NCBI GenBank assembly: GCA_002390745.1
Contig: DGQK01000012.1
Span: 124,001-188,000 of the forward strand
DNA: 64,000 nucleotides
Direction: 5' to 3'
Source of the DNA: Bacteroidetes bacterium UBA4416
Lineage (GTDB): Bacteria; Bacteroidota; Bacteroidia; B-17B0; Aurantibacillaceae
Shown: positions 17,207-25,921 of the stretch, piece after piece
How the letters are laid out: each line of letters begins with the position of its first letter
How positions within the stretch are numbered: the first letter of the stretch is position 1
Notes under the pieces: generated by a model
Told to the model about the DNA's origin: nothing
Databases searched by the model: none
Seen by the model: only the letters and a program-made list of their open reading frames with translations
Program-made: the position numbers and the translations under genes

Positions 17207-17575
17207 GGGTGGTGTAAAAATATAGATATAAATTCAAATAACCGTAAGCCGGCTCTCCTTTCGTGTGAAGGAATGGTGTTTTTGAAGGGGCGGGCCTGCG
17301 GGAGCCCCGGGAATCCACATTTCACCAGAAGCCATCTCAAATAGGTTTTAGGCTATTTGCGCAGGATTTTTCATTCAGGCGAGGCTCTTTTCGAAGCTCA
17401 TACTCTCGCAGTCTGGGCTGGAAAAGGAACGAAGCATGAATGGAAAAGGCGCGCAAAGAGGCAACAGGTATTTTTGAGATGGCTTCTAGCCCTTTGGCCA
17501 TGAAAATAAAATAATGGAATAATCCCCATCCCGCAATTTTTTTTTATATTTATTAGCACAAATTTTGATGCCGAT
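17207..17575. other. 369-bp intergenic region
   Basis: Divergent start regions of the membrane-protein gene (minus) and galE (plus). Its middle is the foldback element. The 55 bases before galE are A+T-rich with TATATTTATTAG near 17544-17557, only loosely like a -7 box. No conserved coding frame seen. Confidence 0.6.
17327..17487. repeat. 161-bp foldback (MITE-like) element
   Basis: The ends are perfect 15-bp inverted repeats, AGAAGCCATCTCAAA at 17327-17341 and its complement at 17473-17487. Inside, a second imperfect pair lies symmetrically: TTTGCGC...TTTTTCATTC on the left against GAATGGAAAA...GCGCAAA on the right. The whole element can fold into one long hairpin. It carries no open frame and lies between the opposed membrane-protein gene and galE. 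No transposase is nearby, and I could not see a clear target-site duplication. It could be a miniature mobile element or a structural RNA. Confidence 0.6.
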
Positions 17576-18601
17576 ATGCAAACAATTATAGTGACCGGAG
17601 GGGCTGGCTACATAGGATCTCACACGATCATCGAACTGCTGAATAAAACAGATTTCAACGTTGTTTCGGTCGATAATTATTCCAATTCCACCTTAAATAC
17701 CTTCGACCGGATCGAAGCCATTACCGGGAAAAGGGTCAAAAATTTTAACGTCGATATTACCAACTACGAAGCTCTGGAATATGCGCTCAATTCGGTGAAA
17801 AATCCTGTAGGCGTTATTCACTTTGCTGCCTTTAAGTCGGTTCCCCAGTCGGTAGCCGACCCGCTGATGTATTACCAAAACAACCTGGGCTCACTGGTCA
17901 ATATGCTGAAGTATTGCCGTGAAAAGCAGATCCGCAATTTCATCTTTTCCTCCTCGTGCTCCGTGTATGGCAATGTGGACAAGCTTCCCGTAACGGAGCA
18001 AACGCCTTTTGCCAAAGCCGAATCGCCTTATGCACAAACCAAGCAAATGGGGGAAGAGATCGTTTCCGATTTTATCAAAAGCGCGGATTCCTTTAAGGCG
18101 GTGCTGCTTCGCTACTTTAATCCGGTAGGCGCTCACAGCTCTGCACTCAACGGCGAGCTCTCCAATGCAAAGCCGGATAACCTGGTGCCATATATTACGC
18201 TTACAGCAGCAGGCCTTCTGCCTAAACTCACCGTATTCGGCGGCGACTATGATACGCGCGACGGATCCTGTATCCGCGATTATATCCATGTGAGCGATAT
18301 TGCCGATGCTCATGTGAGGGCAATGAACTACCTTATCGAGGACAAACAAAAACAAGCCTGCTCGGTGTTCAACCTCGGCACAGGCAATGGGGTAAGCGTG
18401 TTGGAGGCCATTCACTCCTTCGAAAAGGTAAGCGGGCAAAAGCTGAACTATGAAGTAGGGCCGCGTCGCGCGGGCGATGTCGTAAAGATCTACGCCAACA
18501 ACGATTTCGCAAAAAGAGAATTGGACTGGAACCCGGAGTACAGCCTCGATGACATGATGCTCACTGCCTGGAAATGGCAGCTCCACCTCAGGAACAATTA
18601 A
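17576..18601 (+). CDS. galE: UDP-glucose 4-epimerase
   Basis: 341 residues, normal length for GalE. It interconverts UDP-glucose and UDP-galactose with tightly bound NAD. Visible are the cofactor motif VTGGAGYIGSH (6-16), HFAAFKSVPQSV (82-93), the catalytic Ser region FSSSCSVYG (124-132), YAQTK (Y152, K156) and the substrate-side RYFNPVGAH. It is outside the tightly packed polysaccharide operon but next to it, and probably supplies UDP-galactose or UDP-GalNAc to its glycosyltransferases. The AAA+ gene follows after 21 bases, so the two may be co-transcribed. Confidence 0.96.
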   Translation: MQTIIVTGGAGYIGSHTIIELLNKTDFNVVSVDNYSNSTLNTFDRIEAITGKRVKNFNVDITNYEALEYALNSVKNPVGVIHFAAFKSVPQSVADPLMYYQNNLGSLVNMLKYCREKQIRNFIFSSSCSVYGNVDKLPVTEQTPFAKAESPYAQTKQMGEEIVSDFIKSADSFKAVLLRYFNPVGAHSSALNGELSNAKPDNLVPYITLTAAGLLPKLTVFGGDYDTRDGSCIRDYIHVSDIADAHVRAMNYLIEDKQKQACSVFNLGTGNGVSVLEAIHSFEKVSGQKLNYEVGPRRAGDVVKIYANNDFAKRELDWNPEYSLDDMMLTAWKWQLHLRNN

Positions 18602-18622
18602 CCATATCAACGCAGCCAGGTC

Positions 18623-21241
18623 ATGGAAAAACGTTTTAAATTCAAGAGCCTTTCTACTTATTCATCCGATGAGTGGATGGCGAACTCCACCAAAAGGTAC
18701 CGCACCATTTTTGACAAAGCAGAAACAACCTATCTGCGCTTCGAGTTGGCACTCTATAATAAATTATTTGATGAAGAAGACTGGACGGCCAAAGCAGTTG
18801 TGACTTGCGAGGAAGTGCTGACCACAGGTAACCGGGTCATCTGCACACTCGATTCAGAGCTGAGAGTGAGCAAGGAGGATAACATCGTCTATGTTCGCGA
18901 TGGCTGGGGAACTCCCAATGCAGGGACTTTTTGGAAAAAAGGGACTTATCAGTGGGTCGCTACAATTGATGGTGTGAACATTGGCTCGCAGCGCTTTTAT
19001 GTGGAGGACGTGGGCCTTGTTACCAAGAATGCAAACCCTTATTTTTCGATCGAGCATGTCAAGCTGTACCATGGAAACGTGGATGGCTGGAACCAGCGTT
19101 CGCGTAAGTATTTAAAAACCTTTAACAAAGAAACCACGCAGTATGTGTGGGCGGAGATCCGCATAAAAGTATCGACACCACAGGCCTTCAACTACGAGAT
19201 CTTTCTCAATTACGTGGATGACTCCGGGCAGCATAAAGCGCATCAGAAGAAGACCGGCTATATCGATGCCGACAAAAAAGATTTCAGCTATACGCTCGAC
19301 CTCGGTTGGGGCAACGATGTGCCCGGTTCCTGGAAAGATGATAAGTATGCGCTTGAGATTGTCTTTATGGACGCCCTGATCGGTGCCGTGTCTTTTGATT
19401 GCAGCGACAAGGAAGAAGAAGGCCTGTTGCCGCTCATCAGCAGCATCGACCAGGCCATTGCTATCAATTCGGGAAGCTCCAATACCATTGAAGGCAATAA
19501 GATTATAGCGCCCGAAAAAACTCTGGAGGAATTGCTGAAAGAAGTGGATGCGCTCATCGGCCTGGAAAGCGTGAAAAAAAGCATTCATGAGAACATCACG
19601 TACCTGAATTTTACCAAACTCCGCAAAGAAAAAGGCTTCGACGACGGCTCCACCATCTCGCTGCACTCGGTGTTTACCGGCAACCCGGGTACCGGAAAGA
19701 CAACGGTTGTGAAAAAGCTCGGCAAGATCTATCAGAAAATGGGACTGTTGAGCAAAGGGCATGTGTATGAAGTGGATCGCTCGGTGCTGGTAGGAGAATA
19801 CATCGGGCAAACAGCGCCAAAAGTGAAAAAGGCGATCGACGAGGCCCGCGGTGGGATTTTGTTCATTGACGAAGCTTATTCGCTGGCGCGCTCGGGTGAG
19901 GATAGCAAAGATTACGGCAAAGAGGTGATCGAGATCCTGATCAAAGAGATGAGCGACGGGCCAGGTGACCTGGCGGTCGTGGTAGCCGGTTATCCAAAAG
20001 AAATGAATGTCTTTATTGATAGTAACCCGGGATTGAAGTCACGCTTTTCCGAGTACTTTCATTTTGATGACTATCTGCCTGAAGAGCTATACCAGATAGC
20101 CTTATATGCGGCGGAGCACAAGCAGCTCACCGTAGCTCTTGAAGCGCAGGAATACCTGAGAGAACAGCTTACGGAAGCCTACCGCAAGCGCGATAACAGC
20201 TTTGGTAATGCGCGTTTCGTTTATGGCGTGATCGAAGAAGCCAAACAGGATATGGGCCTTCGCCTCATGAAATCGGAAAACATGGATGCATTGACGAAGG
20301 AAGACCTCTCGACCATTACTTTGGCTGACCTCAAAAGCGTATTCCTGGCCAACGAGAAGAAAAAACTCAAATTGCTGGTGAATGAAAAAGACCTGCAAAT
20401 GGCGCTGGCAGAGCTCAACGAGCTCGTGGGACTGGATAACATTAAGCAGGATGTGAATGAGCTGGTGAAGCTGATCCGCTTCTACAACGAGATCGGAAAA
20501 GATGTCGTGAATAAATTCTCCCTGCATTCTGTCTTTACCGGAAATCCCGGCACAGGTAAAACAACACTTGCGCGCATCATCGCCAGGATCTATAAATCGC
20601 TGGGACTGCTGGAGAGAGGGCATGTGGTGGAAGTAGATAGGGAAGGCCTGATTGCAGGATATACCGGCCAGACAGCTATTAAAACACAGGAGAGGATCGA
20701 TGCCGCAATGGGAGGCATTCTTTTCATCGATGAGGCTTACGCTTTAGCAGAAGGCAGTGGCTTCGGGCAGGAAGCCATCGAGGTGATCCTGAAGCGCATG
20801 GAAGACAAGCGCGGGCAGTTCGGAGTGATCGTTGCCGGCTATCCCGAAAACATGCACCATTTTATTGAGATGAACCCGGGGCTCAAATCCCGTTTTGATA
20901 AAACATACGCATTCAGCGATTATGAGCCGGAGCAGCTGATTACCATCGCGAAGAATTTATTGAAGAAAGAAGGCCTTGTTCCGAACGAGGAAGCTCTGGC
21001 TCATCTCAGTAACCATTTTAAGGAGCTGGTAGAGCGTAAGGACAAGTTCTTTGGAAATGCGCGCACCGTCAGGCAGATCGTTGGAGAATGTGTGATGAAA
21101 CAAAATCTGCGCATGGCTTCTATTCCTGCCGGTGAGCGAAAGCCGGAAGACCTGATCACACTGACCCTGGAAGACGTGAAGCATTTTACGACCGATGGCT
21201 CAGGGCGGAGTACACTGGGCTTCAGGTACGGTGCACAGTAA
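18623..21241 (+). CDS. Double CbbX-type AAA+ ATPase with a duplicated N-terminal beta domain
   Basis: 872 residues. Two AAA+ modules of the CbbX/CfxQ/SpoVK/EccA class: Walker A GNPGTGKT at 353-360 and 640-647, Walker B ILFIDEAY at 412-419 and 699-706, and arginine-finger region GLKSRF at 470-475 and 753-758. The N-terminal 265 residues look like two copies of one beta-rich domain (about 13-130 and 143-262): KRYRTIFDKAETTYLRFEL matches SRKYLKTFNKETTQYVWAEI, and a W-G...G-W-K...F pattern recurs in both. CbbX-type ATPases remodel protein complexes (Rubisco activation, ESX secretion); the client here is unknown. Possibly co-transcribed with galE. Convergent with thiF, 22 bases apart. Confidence 0.9.
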   Translation: MEKRFKFKSLSTYSSDEWMANSTKRYRTIFDKAETTYLRFELALYNKLFDEEDWTAKAVVTCEEVLTTGNRVICTLDSELRVSKEDNIVYVRDGWGTPNAGTFWKKGTYQWVATIDGVNIGSQRFYVEDVGLVTKNANPYFSIEHVKLYHGNVDGWNQRSRKYLKTFNKETTQYVWAEIRIKVSTPQAFNYEIFLNYVDDSGQHKAHQKKTGYIDADKKDFSYTLDLGWGNDVPGSWKDDKYALEIVFMDALIGAVSFDCSDKEEEGLLPLISSIDQAIAINSGSSNTIEGNKIIAPEKTLEELLKEVDALIGLESVKKSIHENITYLNFTKLRKEKGFDDGSTISLHSVFTGNPGTGKTTVVKKLGKIYQKMGLLSKGHVYEVDRSVLVGEYIGQTAPKVKKAIDEARGGILFIDEAYSLARSGEDSKDYGKEVIEILIKEMSDGPGDLAVVVAGYPKEMNVFIDSNPGLKSRFSEYFHFDDYLPEELYQIALYAAEHKQLTVALEAQEYLREQLTEAYRKRDNSFGNARFVYGVIEEAKQDMGLRLMKSENMDALTKEDLSTITLADLKSVFLANEKKKLKLLVNEKDLQMALAELNELVGLDNIKQDVNELVKLIRFYNEIGKDVVNKFSLHSVFTGNPGTGKTTLARIIARIYKSLGLLERGHVVEVDREGLIAGYTGQTAIKTQERIDAAMGGILFIDEAYALAEGSGFGQEAIEVILKRMEDKRGQFGVIVAGYPENMHHFIEMNPGLKSRFDKTYAFSDYEPEQLITIAKNLLKKEGLVPNEEALAHLSNHFKELVERKDKFFGNARTVRQIVGECVMKQNLRMASIPAGERKPEDLITLTLEDVKHFTTDGSGRSTLGFRYGAQ

Positions 21242-21263
21242 CCCTAGCTGCTAACCAGATCTG

Positions 21264-21977
21264 TCAGCCGCGTTTTAAGGCCTGAAAGCTATGTGAAAGA
21301 GAATCGTAGATCAGAAATGTGCCAGGCAAGGTGCTTCTTTCCAGGATCACCTGTAAAGCCTCGTGTGCCATCATGCTGCCGATAATTGCCGGTAAGGTGG
21401 CCAGAACGCCATTCTCCGAGCAATTTGGTACCTCTTCCGGAGCAGGAGGCTCAGGGAATATATCCCGCAAATTCCAGCTTCCTTTAAGATTAAACACAGC
21501 CAGTTGTCCCTCATAGCCTAAAATGCTCCCGTATACCAAGGGCTTGTTCAGTTTCACGCACATGTCATTCACCGTATAGCGCGTCGCAAAATTGTCGCAG
21601 CCGTCAACAACAAGGTCATAACCGGCCAACAAAGATTCCGCATTTTCCTCATTCAGTAATTCGGGATAAGCAATGACCTTTATGTGAGGATTTTGTGCGG
21701 AGAGTTTTTGCAAGGCCACTTCCGCTTTTAATTTTCCGGCATCATCTGGTGTGTACAATATCTGCCGGTGCAGATTCGACACCTCAATAACATCGAAATC
21801 AACGATGCCGATCGTTCCGACGCCTGCGGCAACGAGGTATTGCAGGATGGGGCAGCCCAGTCCTCCGGCCCCTACAACTACTACCTTGCTGTTCTTGATC
21901 TTTAACTGGCCGTTAATGCCAATATCGTCCAGCATGATCTGCTTTTGGTATCTTTTAAATTCTTCTTTGCTTAGCAT
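21264..21977 (-). CDS. thiF: ThiF/MoeB-family adenylyltransferase (ThiS-activating)
   Basis: 237 residues. An E1-like enzyme that adenylates the C-terminal Gly of ThiS so that sulfur can be loaded. ATP-binding motif VVVGAGGLGCPILQYL near residue 33, Arg finger region SNLHRQILY, and YDLVVDGCDNFATRYTVND, as in MoeB and ThiF. No zinc-binding CxxC pair is apparent, which is not rare in short ThiF proteins. Last gene of the thi operon; its start overlaps the end of thiH by 7 bases. MoeB (molybdopterin) is the alternative, but context decides for ThiF. Confidence 0.9.
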   Translation of the reverse strand: MLSKEEFKRYQKQIMLDDIGINGQLKIKNSKVVVVGAGGLGCPILQYLVAAGVGTIGIVDFDVIEVSNLHRQILYTPDDAGKLKAEVALQKLSAQNPHIKVIAYPELLNEENAESLLAGYDLVVDGCDNFATRYTVNDMCVKLNKPLVYGSILGYEGQLAVFNLKGSWNLRDIFPEPPAPEEVPNCSENGVLATLPAIIGSMMAHEALQVILERSTLPGTFLIYDSLSHSFQALKRG

Positions 21978-23086
21978 ATGCTTAAACGGTTATCCCAGTC
22001 TTTGTATACAGGCTCGTACCCGGCTTTTTTGATCAGGGTGCTGATGTCCTCAAGGCTCCTGTCATCGCAGATCTCGAACTGCTCGAGCGAGCCCGGCTCT
22101 ACGGTGTAGCCGCCGGGATTTGTTCGGGAGCCTGCGCTCATGCTGGTGGCGCCCAAAGGAATGATGTGGTTCCTCAGATGCTCTGATTCGCGTGTGGAGA
22201 TCGATAATTCGATGTCTTCCTGGAAAATCCGGTAAGCGCATAAAAGCTGGACCAGCTCCCTGTCTGTTACGATCACATTCGGAGCGATGATGCCTTCCGC
22301 AGGCCGCATGCGTGGGAAGGAAACGGAATACCTGGTTTGCCAGTAAGTTTTTTGCAGGTATTCCAGGTGCAGGGCACAAAACAGAGAATCCACGCGCCAG
22401 TCTTCCAGGCCCAACAAAATCCCTAATCCGATCTTGTGAATGCCGGCCTGGCCTACACGGTCGGGCGTTTCGAGCCTGTAGTCGAAGTTGGATTTTTTTC
22501 CTTTCGGATGGTACTGTTTGTAAACCTCCTGGTGATAGGTTTCCTGGTACACAAGAACCGAATGCGCGCCTGCTTCATGAAGCGTTTTGTACTCGGCCGT
22601 TTCCAGGGGTTGCACCTCAATGGAAATAGTAGCGAACTGCGCACGAAGCAGATCAACCGCCTGCCTGATATAAGCTGCATGCACGCTGTGGTTGGCCTCT
22701 CCGGTAACTAATAGGATATGATTGAATCCCTGGTTTTTCAGATAAGCCGCTTCCTGCAAAATCTCTTCGTCAGTTAAGGTTTTGCGTTTCACCTTATTGC
22801 CCAGGCTGAAACCGCAATAGGTGCAGATGTTGTTGCACTCGTTGCTTAAATACAAAGGCGCATACAGTTGTATGGTTTTTCCAAAGCGTTTGATGCTTAG
22901 CTCATGACTAAGCTTTGCCATCTGCTCGAGATACCCTGCGGCCGCGGGAGATAGGAGTGCTTTGAAATCTTCAGACGTCCGTTTTTTAGATGCCAGCGCA
23001 CGCTCCACATCAGCGGATGTTTTAGAGTAGATCGACTTTTTTTGATCGTCCCAGCTCCGGGTGCCGAATATGTTTTTGAAACTCAT
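21971..23086 (-). CDS. thiH: 2-iminoacetate synthase (radical SAM)
   Basis: 371 residues. ThiH cleaves tyrosine to dehydroglycine (2-iminoacetate) and p-cresol, giving the C2-N unit of the thiazole ring. The radical-SAM cluster motif CNNICTYCGFSLGNK (C-x3-C-x2-C) is intact, followed by TDEEILQEAAYLKNQGFNHILLVTGE. The C terminus has the MSAGSRTNPGG region of the ThiH/CofH group. It uses tyrosine, unlike glycine oxidase ThiO, so the pathway does not need oxygen. Separated from thiG by a 128-base repeat-like stretch, the only long gap in an otherwise overlapping operon. Confidence 0.95.
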   Translation of the reverse strand: MSFKNIFGTRSWDDQKKSIYSKTSADVERALASKKRTSEDFKALLSPAAAGYLEQMAKLSHELSIKRFGKTIQLYAPLYLSNECNNICTYCGFSLGNKVKRKTLTDEEILQEAAYLKNQGFNHILLVTGEANHSVHAAYIRQAVDLLRAQFATISIEVQPLETAEYKTLHEAGAHSVLVYQETYHQEVYKQYHPKGKKSNFDYRLETPDRVGQAGIHKIGLGILLGLEDWRVDSLFCALHLEYLQKTYWQTRYSVSFPRMRPAEGIIAPNVIVTDRELVQLLCAYRIFQEDIELSISTRESEHLRNHIIPLGATSMSAGSRTNPGGYTVEPGSLEQFEICDDRSLEDISTLIKKAGYEPVYKDWDNRLSIC

Positions 23087-23214
23087 TGGTTTATGTTTTC
23101 CTCTCTCTGTGCCTCCTTGAGAGCGTATTTTCTCGCGGATTCCCGCTGGGTTCGACGTTTTTAATTGTGTTTTTTTCTGCGGACCTCTGCGAGAGATAAT
23201 TGCGGGAACGCATC
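23087..23214. repeat. Repeat-like non-coding insertion within the thi operon
   Basis: 128 bases between thiG and thiH. On the minus strand it reads TCTCGCAGAGG, then CCGCAGAAAAAAAC, then GGAATCCGCGAGAAAA and GGAGGCACAGAGAG, a style of low-grade interspersed repeat (CTCTGCGAGA type) seen in many bacterial genomes. No open frame or rho-independent terminator with a T-run is visible. The other thi genes overlap or lie within 2 bases of one another, so this looks inserted. Confidence 0.4.
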
Positions 23215-23979
23215 TTATCCATTTAAAAAGTCCGTCAATGGGCTCGTGGCCGAAGCCGCATGCCTTATGCCCGGTAAGCCAGCCCTGTATGCGATCCGTC
23301 CGGCGGTAACAGCATGTTTAAAGGCTATTGCCATTTCCATGCTCTGCTTCGATGATGCAATGGCTGTATTCACCAGCACAGCATCCGCACCCATTTCCAT
23401 CGCTTTGGCAGCATGCGATGGTGAGCCGATGCCTGCATCAACAATTACAGGCACCTTGCTTTGTTCAATAATAATCTCTAAAAAATCTTCCGTCTTCAGT
23501 CCTTTGTTGCTTCCTATAGGAGAGCCCAGAGGCATCACGGCGGCAGTTCCCGCATCTTCCAGGCGTTTGCACAATACAGGATCTGCATGGATGTACGGAA
23601 GAACAATAAAACCCATCTTCGCCAGCTCTTCCGTTGCCTTCAGGGTTTCAATCGGATCCGGCATTAAATAGCGCGGGTCGGGATGGATCTCCAGTTTGAT
23701 CCAGTTTGTTTCCAGCGCCTCCCTGGCCAGCTGAGCCGCAAATACAGCTTCTTTTGCATTGCGCACGCCCGAAGTATTAGGCCATAGCCTGACATTGGCT
23801 TTCTTTAGGGCGTCCAGCAAATCATCGGCCGGTGCATCCGTATCAATTCTCTTCAGAGCAACGGTTACCATTTCGGTGCCTGATGCAATAATGGATTCAT
23901 ACATTTCCTGGCTGGAGCCATATTTTCCGCTTCCTAAAAATAAGCGGGACGAGAACAGATGACCGGCGATGTTAAGCAT
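23215..23979 (-). CDS. thiG: Thiazole synthase
   Basis: 254 residues, standard length. ThiG condenses 1-deoxyxylulose 5-phosphate, 2-iminoacetate and the ThiS thiocarboxylate to thiazole phosphate. Seen are FSSRLFLGSGKYGS at the N terminus, the Schiff-base Lys region NWIKLEIHPDPRYLMPDP (TNWIKLEVI in homologues), PLGSPIGSNKGLKT and VPVIVDAGIGSPSHAAKAMEMGADAVLVNTAIA, the phosphate-binding end of the barrel. It overlaps thiE by 8 bases. Confidence 0.97.
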   Translation of the reverse strand: MLNIAGHLFSSRLFLGSGKYGSSQEMYESIIASGTEMVTVALKRIDTDAPADDLLDALKKANVRLWPNTSGVRNAKEAVFAAQLAREALETNWIKLEIHPDPRYLMPDPIETLKATEELAKMGFIVLPYIHADPVLCKRLEDAGTAAVMPLGSPIGSNKGLKTEDFLEIIIEQSKVPVIVDAGIGSPSHAAKAMEMGADAVLVNTAIASSKQSMEMAIAFKHAVTAGRIAYRAGLPGIRHAASATSPLTDFLNG

Positions 23980-24598
23980 GGTATAGGATATGGTTTATTT
24001 CTTTTACGAGTTTTTCTTTCCGGGACGATCGGGTGATAAGGCCCGAAACGGCGATGCCATACACGCCCGTGTTTACAATGGAGGCGATATCGTTAAGCTC
24101 AATGCCACCGATGGCATATACAGGTGTGTGAAGATTCTCTGCCTTCATCTTGGTGATGATGCTTTGATAACCCTCAAGGCCCAGCACAGGGCTCAGTTTT
24201 TCTTTGGTGCTGGTAAAGCAGTATGGGCCAAGCCCGATGTAGGCGACCTGTTCTGCACAGCGTTGTTTCACATGCTCAAACGTATTGGCTGTTCCGCCAA
24301 TGAGCATTCCTGGTGCCAGGTTTTTCGCTTCGGCAACAGGCGTGTCTGTCAGTCCCAGGTGCAGGGCATCGGCATCGCAGTCTCGTGCAACAAGCGGACG
24401 ATCGTTAATGATGAGCTTGGCCCCGTAGGTATTGCACAAGGTCCTTACCCTTCGGGCAAGATCGAGGTAGAGCTCATCGGAGCTGTTCTTCAGGCGTAGC
24501 TGAACCAGGCTCACACCTGCATCCAGGGCGGACTCGATGTGCATCAGGTGCATAACAGGAGTAGCTCCCTGGGAGATGTATTGAAGTTTAGGCAACAT
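23972..24598 (-). CDS. thiE: Thiamine-phosphate synthase
   Basis: 208 residues. ThiE joins HMP-pyrophosphate and thiazole phosphate to thiamine phosphate. Conserved parts: VQLRLKN (QLR), LIINDRPLVARDCDADALHLG (NDR...D-AD-HLG), YIGLGPYCFTSTKEKL (GP-F-T-TK, pyrophosphate site) and PVYAIGGIELNDI. The HLGLTDTP stretch replaces the usual HLGQxD. Two ThiE-family genes sit in this operon; this one keeps the active-site residues. Overlaps thiD by 11 bases. Confidence 0.94.
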   Translation of the reverse strand: MLPKLQYISQGATPVMHLMHIESALDAGVSLVQLRLKNSSDELYLDLARRVRTLCNTYGAKLIINDRPLVARDCDADALHLGLTDTPVAEAKNLAPGMLIGGTANTFEHVKQRCAEQVAYIGLGPYCFTSTKEKLSPVLGLEGYQSIITKMKAENLHTPVYAIGGIELNDIASIVNTGVYGIAVSGLITRSSRKEKLVKEINHILYHA

Positions 24599-25343
24599 GA
24601 TAAGCTAATAAAGTGGGGTTACTGTTAAGGGCCGTTTCTATATAGTGTTTTGCATGTTGGCAGGCTTCATACAGGGAGTAGCCCAATGCCAGGTTTGCTG
24701 CAATAGCCGAAGATAAAATACATCCGGAGCCATGTTTGGGACTTAAGGAATAGGGAACACCTGCTTCTATGTTGAAACATTGCTGATCCTGGAATAAATA
24801 ATCGGTTCCCTTTTCGGGTTCACGGTGTCCGCCTTTGAGCAGCACATGGCAATGAGCGGATAAAGCTTTCGCAGCGGTCATGTCATCCGGATGGCCGCCC
24901 AGCCTGACGGCTTCCTGTCTGTTGGGTGTAATCAGGTAAAGCTCCTTCAAAACACGTTCCAATTGTTGAGGGTCCATCTGCTCCATCAATGTAAACTGAT
25001 CGGAGGCTGCCAGTACCGTGTCCCAGATGATCTTCAGCGTTTCGTTCTTTTGTTTCAATGCCTGTATCACATCGGCAAGCACCTGTAGGTTCTCAATGAT
25101 CCCGATCTTTACAACAGCAACAGGGTAGCGATCCATGAGGCTGTGCAGCGGCGTGATGATATCGTTGGCACTTGCCCATTTCACAGAAATGAAGCGATCC
25201 TCTACCTGGTTGGTGTAAGCTGTATTGATCGCCATTCCCAGGCAACGGTGCTGCTCAAATGTCTTCGCATCGGCTAAAACGCCGGCGCCGCCGCAGGGAT
25301 CAAATCCTGCAATACTGAGTACTATAGGCCGGTTATATAGCAT
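24588..25343 (-). CDS. thiD: Hydroxymethylpyrimidine/phosphomethylpyrimidine kinase
   Basis: 251 residues of the ribokinase-like fold. ThiD phosphorylates HMP and HMP-phosphate to HMP-PP. N-terminal SIAGFDPCGGAGVLADAKTFEQ (the SGSDSSGGAG-type substrate loop), VKIGII, LITPNRQEAVRLGG and the anion hole GSGCILSSAIAANLALG near the C terminus. It is slightly shorter than the usual 260-270 residues. Overlaps its neighbours on both sides, so it is translated as part of the thi operon. Confidence 0.93.
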   Translation of the reverse strand: MLYNRPIVLSIAGFDPCGGAGVLADAKTFEQHRCLGMAINTAYTNQVEDRFISVKWASANDIITPLHSLMDRYPVAVVKIGIIENLQVLADVIQALKQKNETLKIIWDTVLAASDQFTLMEQMDPQQLERVLKELYLITPNRQEAVRLGGHPDDMTAAKALSAHCHVLLKGGHREPEKGTDYLFQDQQCFNIEAGVPYSLSPKHGSGCILSSAIAANLALGYSLYEACQHAKHYIETALNSNPTLLAYHVA

Positions 25344-25921
25344 TTGCAGTGTATCGTTTTAAACGCGCTGAGCGTATCTTCTGTATTCCATACAGCGCCC
25401 AGCACGGCAATGCCATCGTAGCCCATCTCATAAGCTTCCCGGCAATTGCTTTCATCAATTCCGCCGAGGGCAATAAGCCTGGTAGACGGTTTCTTATCGG
25501 ATTTTTTTAACTTGAATGCCTGCGCCGGGTATCCCGGTTTTGAAATGCTGTTGAATACAGGGCTCAGGAAGGCATAGTCAAAGTGTTCTGATAAGCCCTG
25601 GTAGTCTGCCAGAGAATGAACAGAGGTTGACAGGAGGTGCCTCGTTTTTTGCTTCAATAGTGCTTCCGCGCTCAGGGCTTTTCGTGCCACTTCCGTGTAG
25701 TGCAGGCGGCTGATGCCGAAATCACCCGCCAGGCTGTGATGCTGGTGCAGGGCTATTTTCGGGTAGTGCAGGGGATGGATGCCGTTCAGTAACGCGCTTA
25801 CTTCTTTTAAGGAGCTTTCGGGTTTACGCAAATGTATCACAGGAAGGCCTTCATCAAATAAGCGGTTGATGAGGGACGCCTCGTTGGCAACAGGCTTTGG
25901 ATTTGAAATGACGAAAAGCAT
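25322..25921 (-). CDS. ThiE/TenI-family paralogue
   Basis: 199 residues of the thiamine-phosphate synthase fold but missing key ThiE residues: the NDR loop is replaced by LHQHHSLAGDFG and the GPxFxTxTK phosphate site by LSPVFNSISKPGY. The histidine after STSVHS and the C-terminal LIALGGIDESN are kept. This resembles TenI, the thiazole tautomerase that aromatises the ThiG product, or a degenerate second ThiE. It overlaps thiD by 22 bases and abuts thiC. The TenI role is inferred from the missing synthase residues and the context. Confidence 0.8.
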   Translation of the reverse strand: MLFVISNPKPVANEASLINRLFDEGLPVIHLRKPESSLKEVSALLNGIHPLHYPKIALHQHHSLAGDFGISRLHYTEVARKALSAEALLKQKTRHLLSTSVHSLADYQGLSEHFDYAFLSPVFNSISKPGYPAQAFKLKKSDKKPSTRLIALGGIDESNCREAYEMGYDGIAVLGAVWNTEDTLSAFKTIHCKCYITGL

